Position numbers and translations under genes: made by a program. Source: Amphimedon queenslandica (lineage: Eukaryota; Porifera; Demospongiae; Haplosclerida; Niphatidae). From it: a DNA stretch of 41,811 nucleotides. How positions within the stretch are numbered: position 1 is the first letter of the stretch; each line of letters begins with the position of its first letter. Under the pieces are notes generated by a model. It did not search any database and was not told the DNA's origin. It was given only the letters and a program-made list of their open reading frames with translations. Location of the stretch: contig NW_003546419.1 in the NCBI RefSeq assembly GCF_000090795.2, forward strand, positions 26,745 to 68,555, in the 5' to 3' direction. Shown here one piece after another: positions 41,747-41,811 of the stretch.

Positions 41747-41811
41747 CTATGGAGTAATAGAACATAAATTAATTATTAAAATCATAAGGATGGTTCACGG
41801 TATGTGTCAAT

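Noticed and set aside
25000..41811. Possibility that the two death-fold units are alleles of one locus
   Set aside because: The copies differ in optional exons, transposon content and independent lesions, and lie in series with a PGM2 relic between them; kept only as an assembly caveat.

Overview
The window is animal nuclear DNA, most likely from a demosponge close to or identical with Amphimedon queenslandica. The genes are metazoan, with short GT-AG introns and low GC. They include an integrin-linked kinase, a TXNDC15-type thioredoxin protein and a secreted protein with the C-terminal domain of sponge short-chain collagen. There are also death-fold/ROC signalling genes and many short inverted-repeat transposons. 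A run of N (29696-29705) marks an assembly gap. Exons were assigned by reading splice sites and phases by eye; no alignment or transcript data were available.

Layout. 1-11 kb: three paralogous genes for small secreted proteins with an acidic pro-region followed by a very basic cysteine-rich domain (1-478 partial, 6297-7153, 10047-10929). Two of them sit next to a TXNDC15 gene because a [Cys-rich gene + TXNDC15] block was duplicated. The TXNDC15 copy at 7909-9764 is intact; the copy at 1150-4320 is dead and interrupted by about 2.2 kb of repeats. The collagen-domain gene (4829-5911) lies between the two blocks. 11.3-18 kb: a complete 14-exon ILK gene on the minus strand, with introns full of MITEs. 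18.2-23.5 kb: three tandem plus-strand genes for secreted proteins of the M35 (aspzincin) metallopeptidase family. Only the third keeps the zinc-binding HExxH...D site; the first two look like pseudoproteases.

24-41.8 kb: a tandem duplication with a unit of about 10 kb. Each unit holds, in plus-strand order, an array of a ~180-bp satellite, a decayed death-domain gene, and a large minus-strand gene encoding a death domain, a ROC-type GTPase with COR-like region, and a CARD-like C-terminal domain. Extra death-domain exons (one behind a transmembrane segment) lie 3' of the CARD exon in the same splice phase, so alternative C-termini are possible. A broken phosphoglucomutase-2 (PGM2) fragment lies between the two units.

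The strongest candidates for undescribed biology are the active/inactive M35 trio, the acidic-pro/cationic Cys-rich secreted family, and the DD-ROC-COR-CARD receptor-like locus with exchangeable phase-1 exons.
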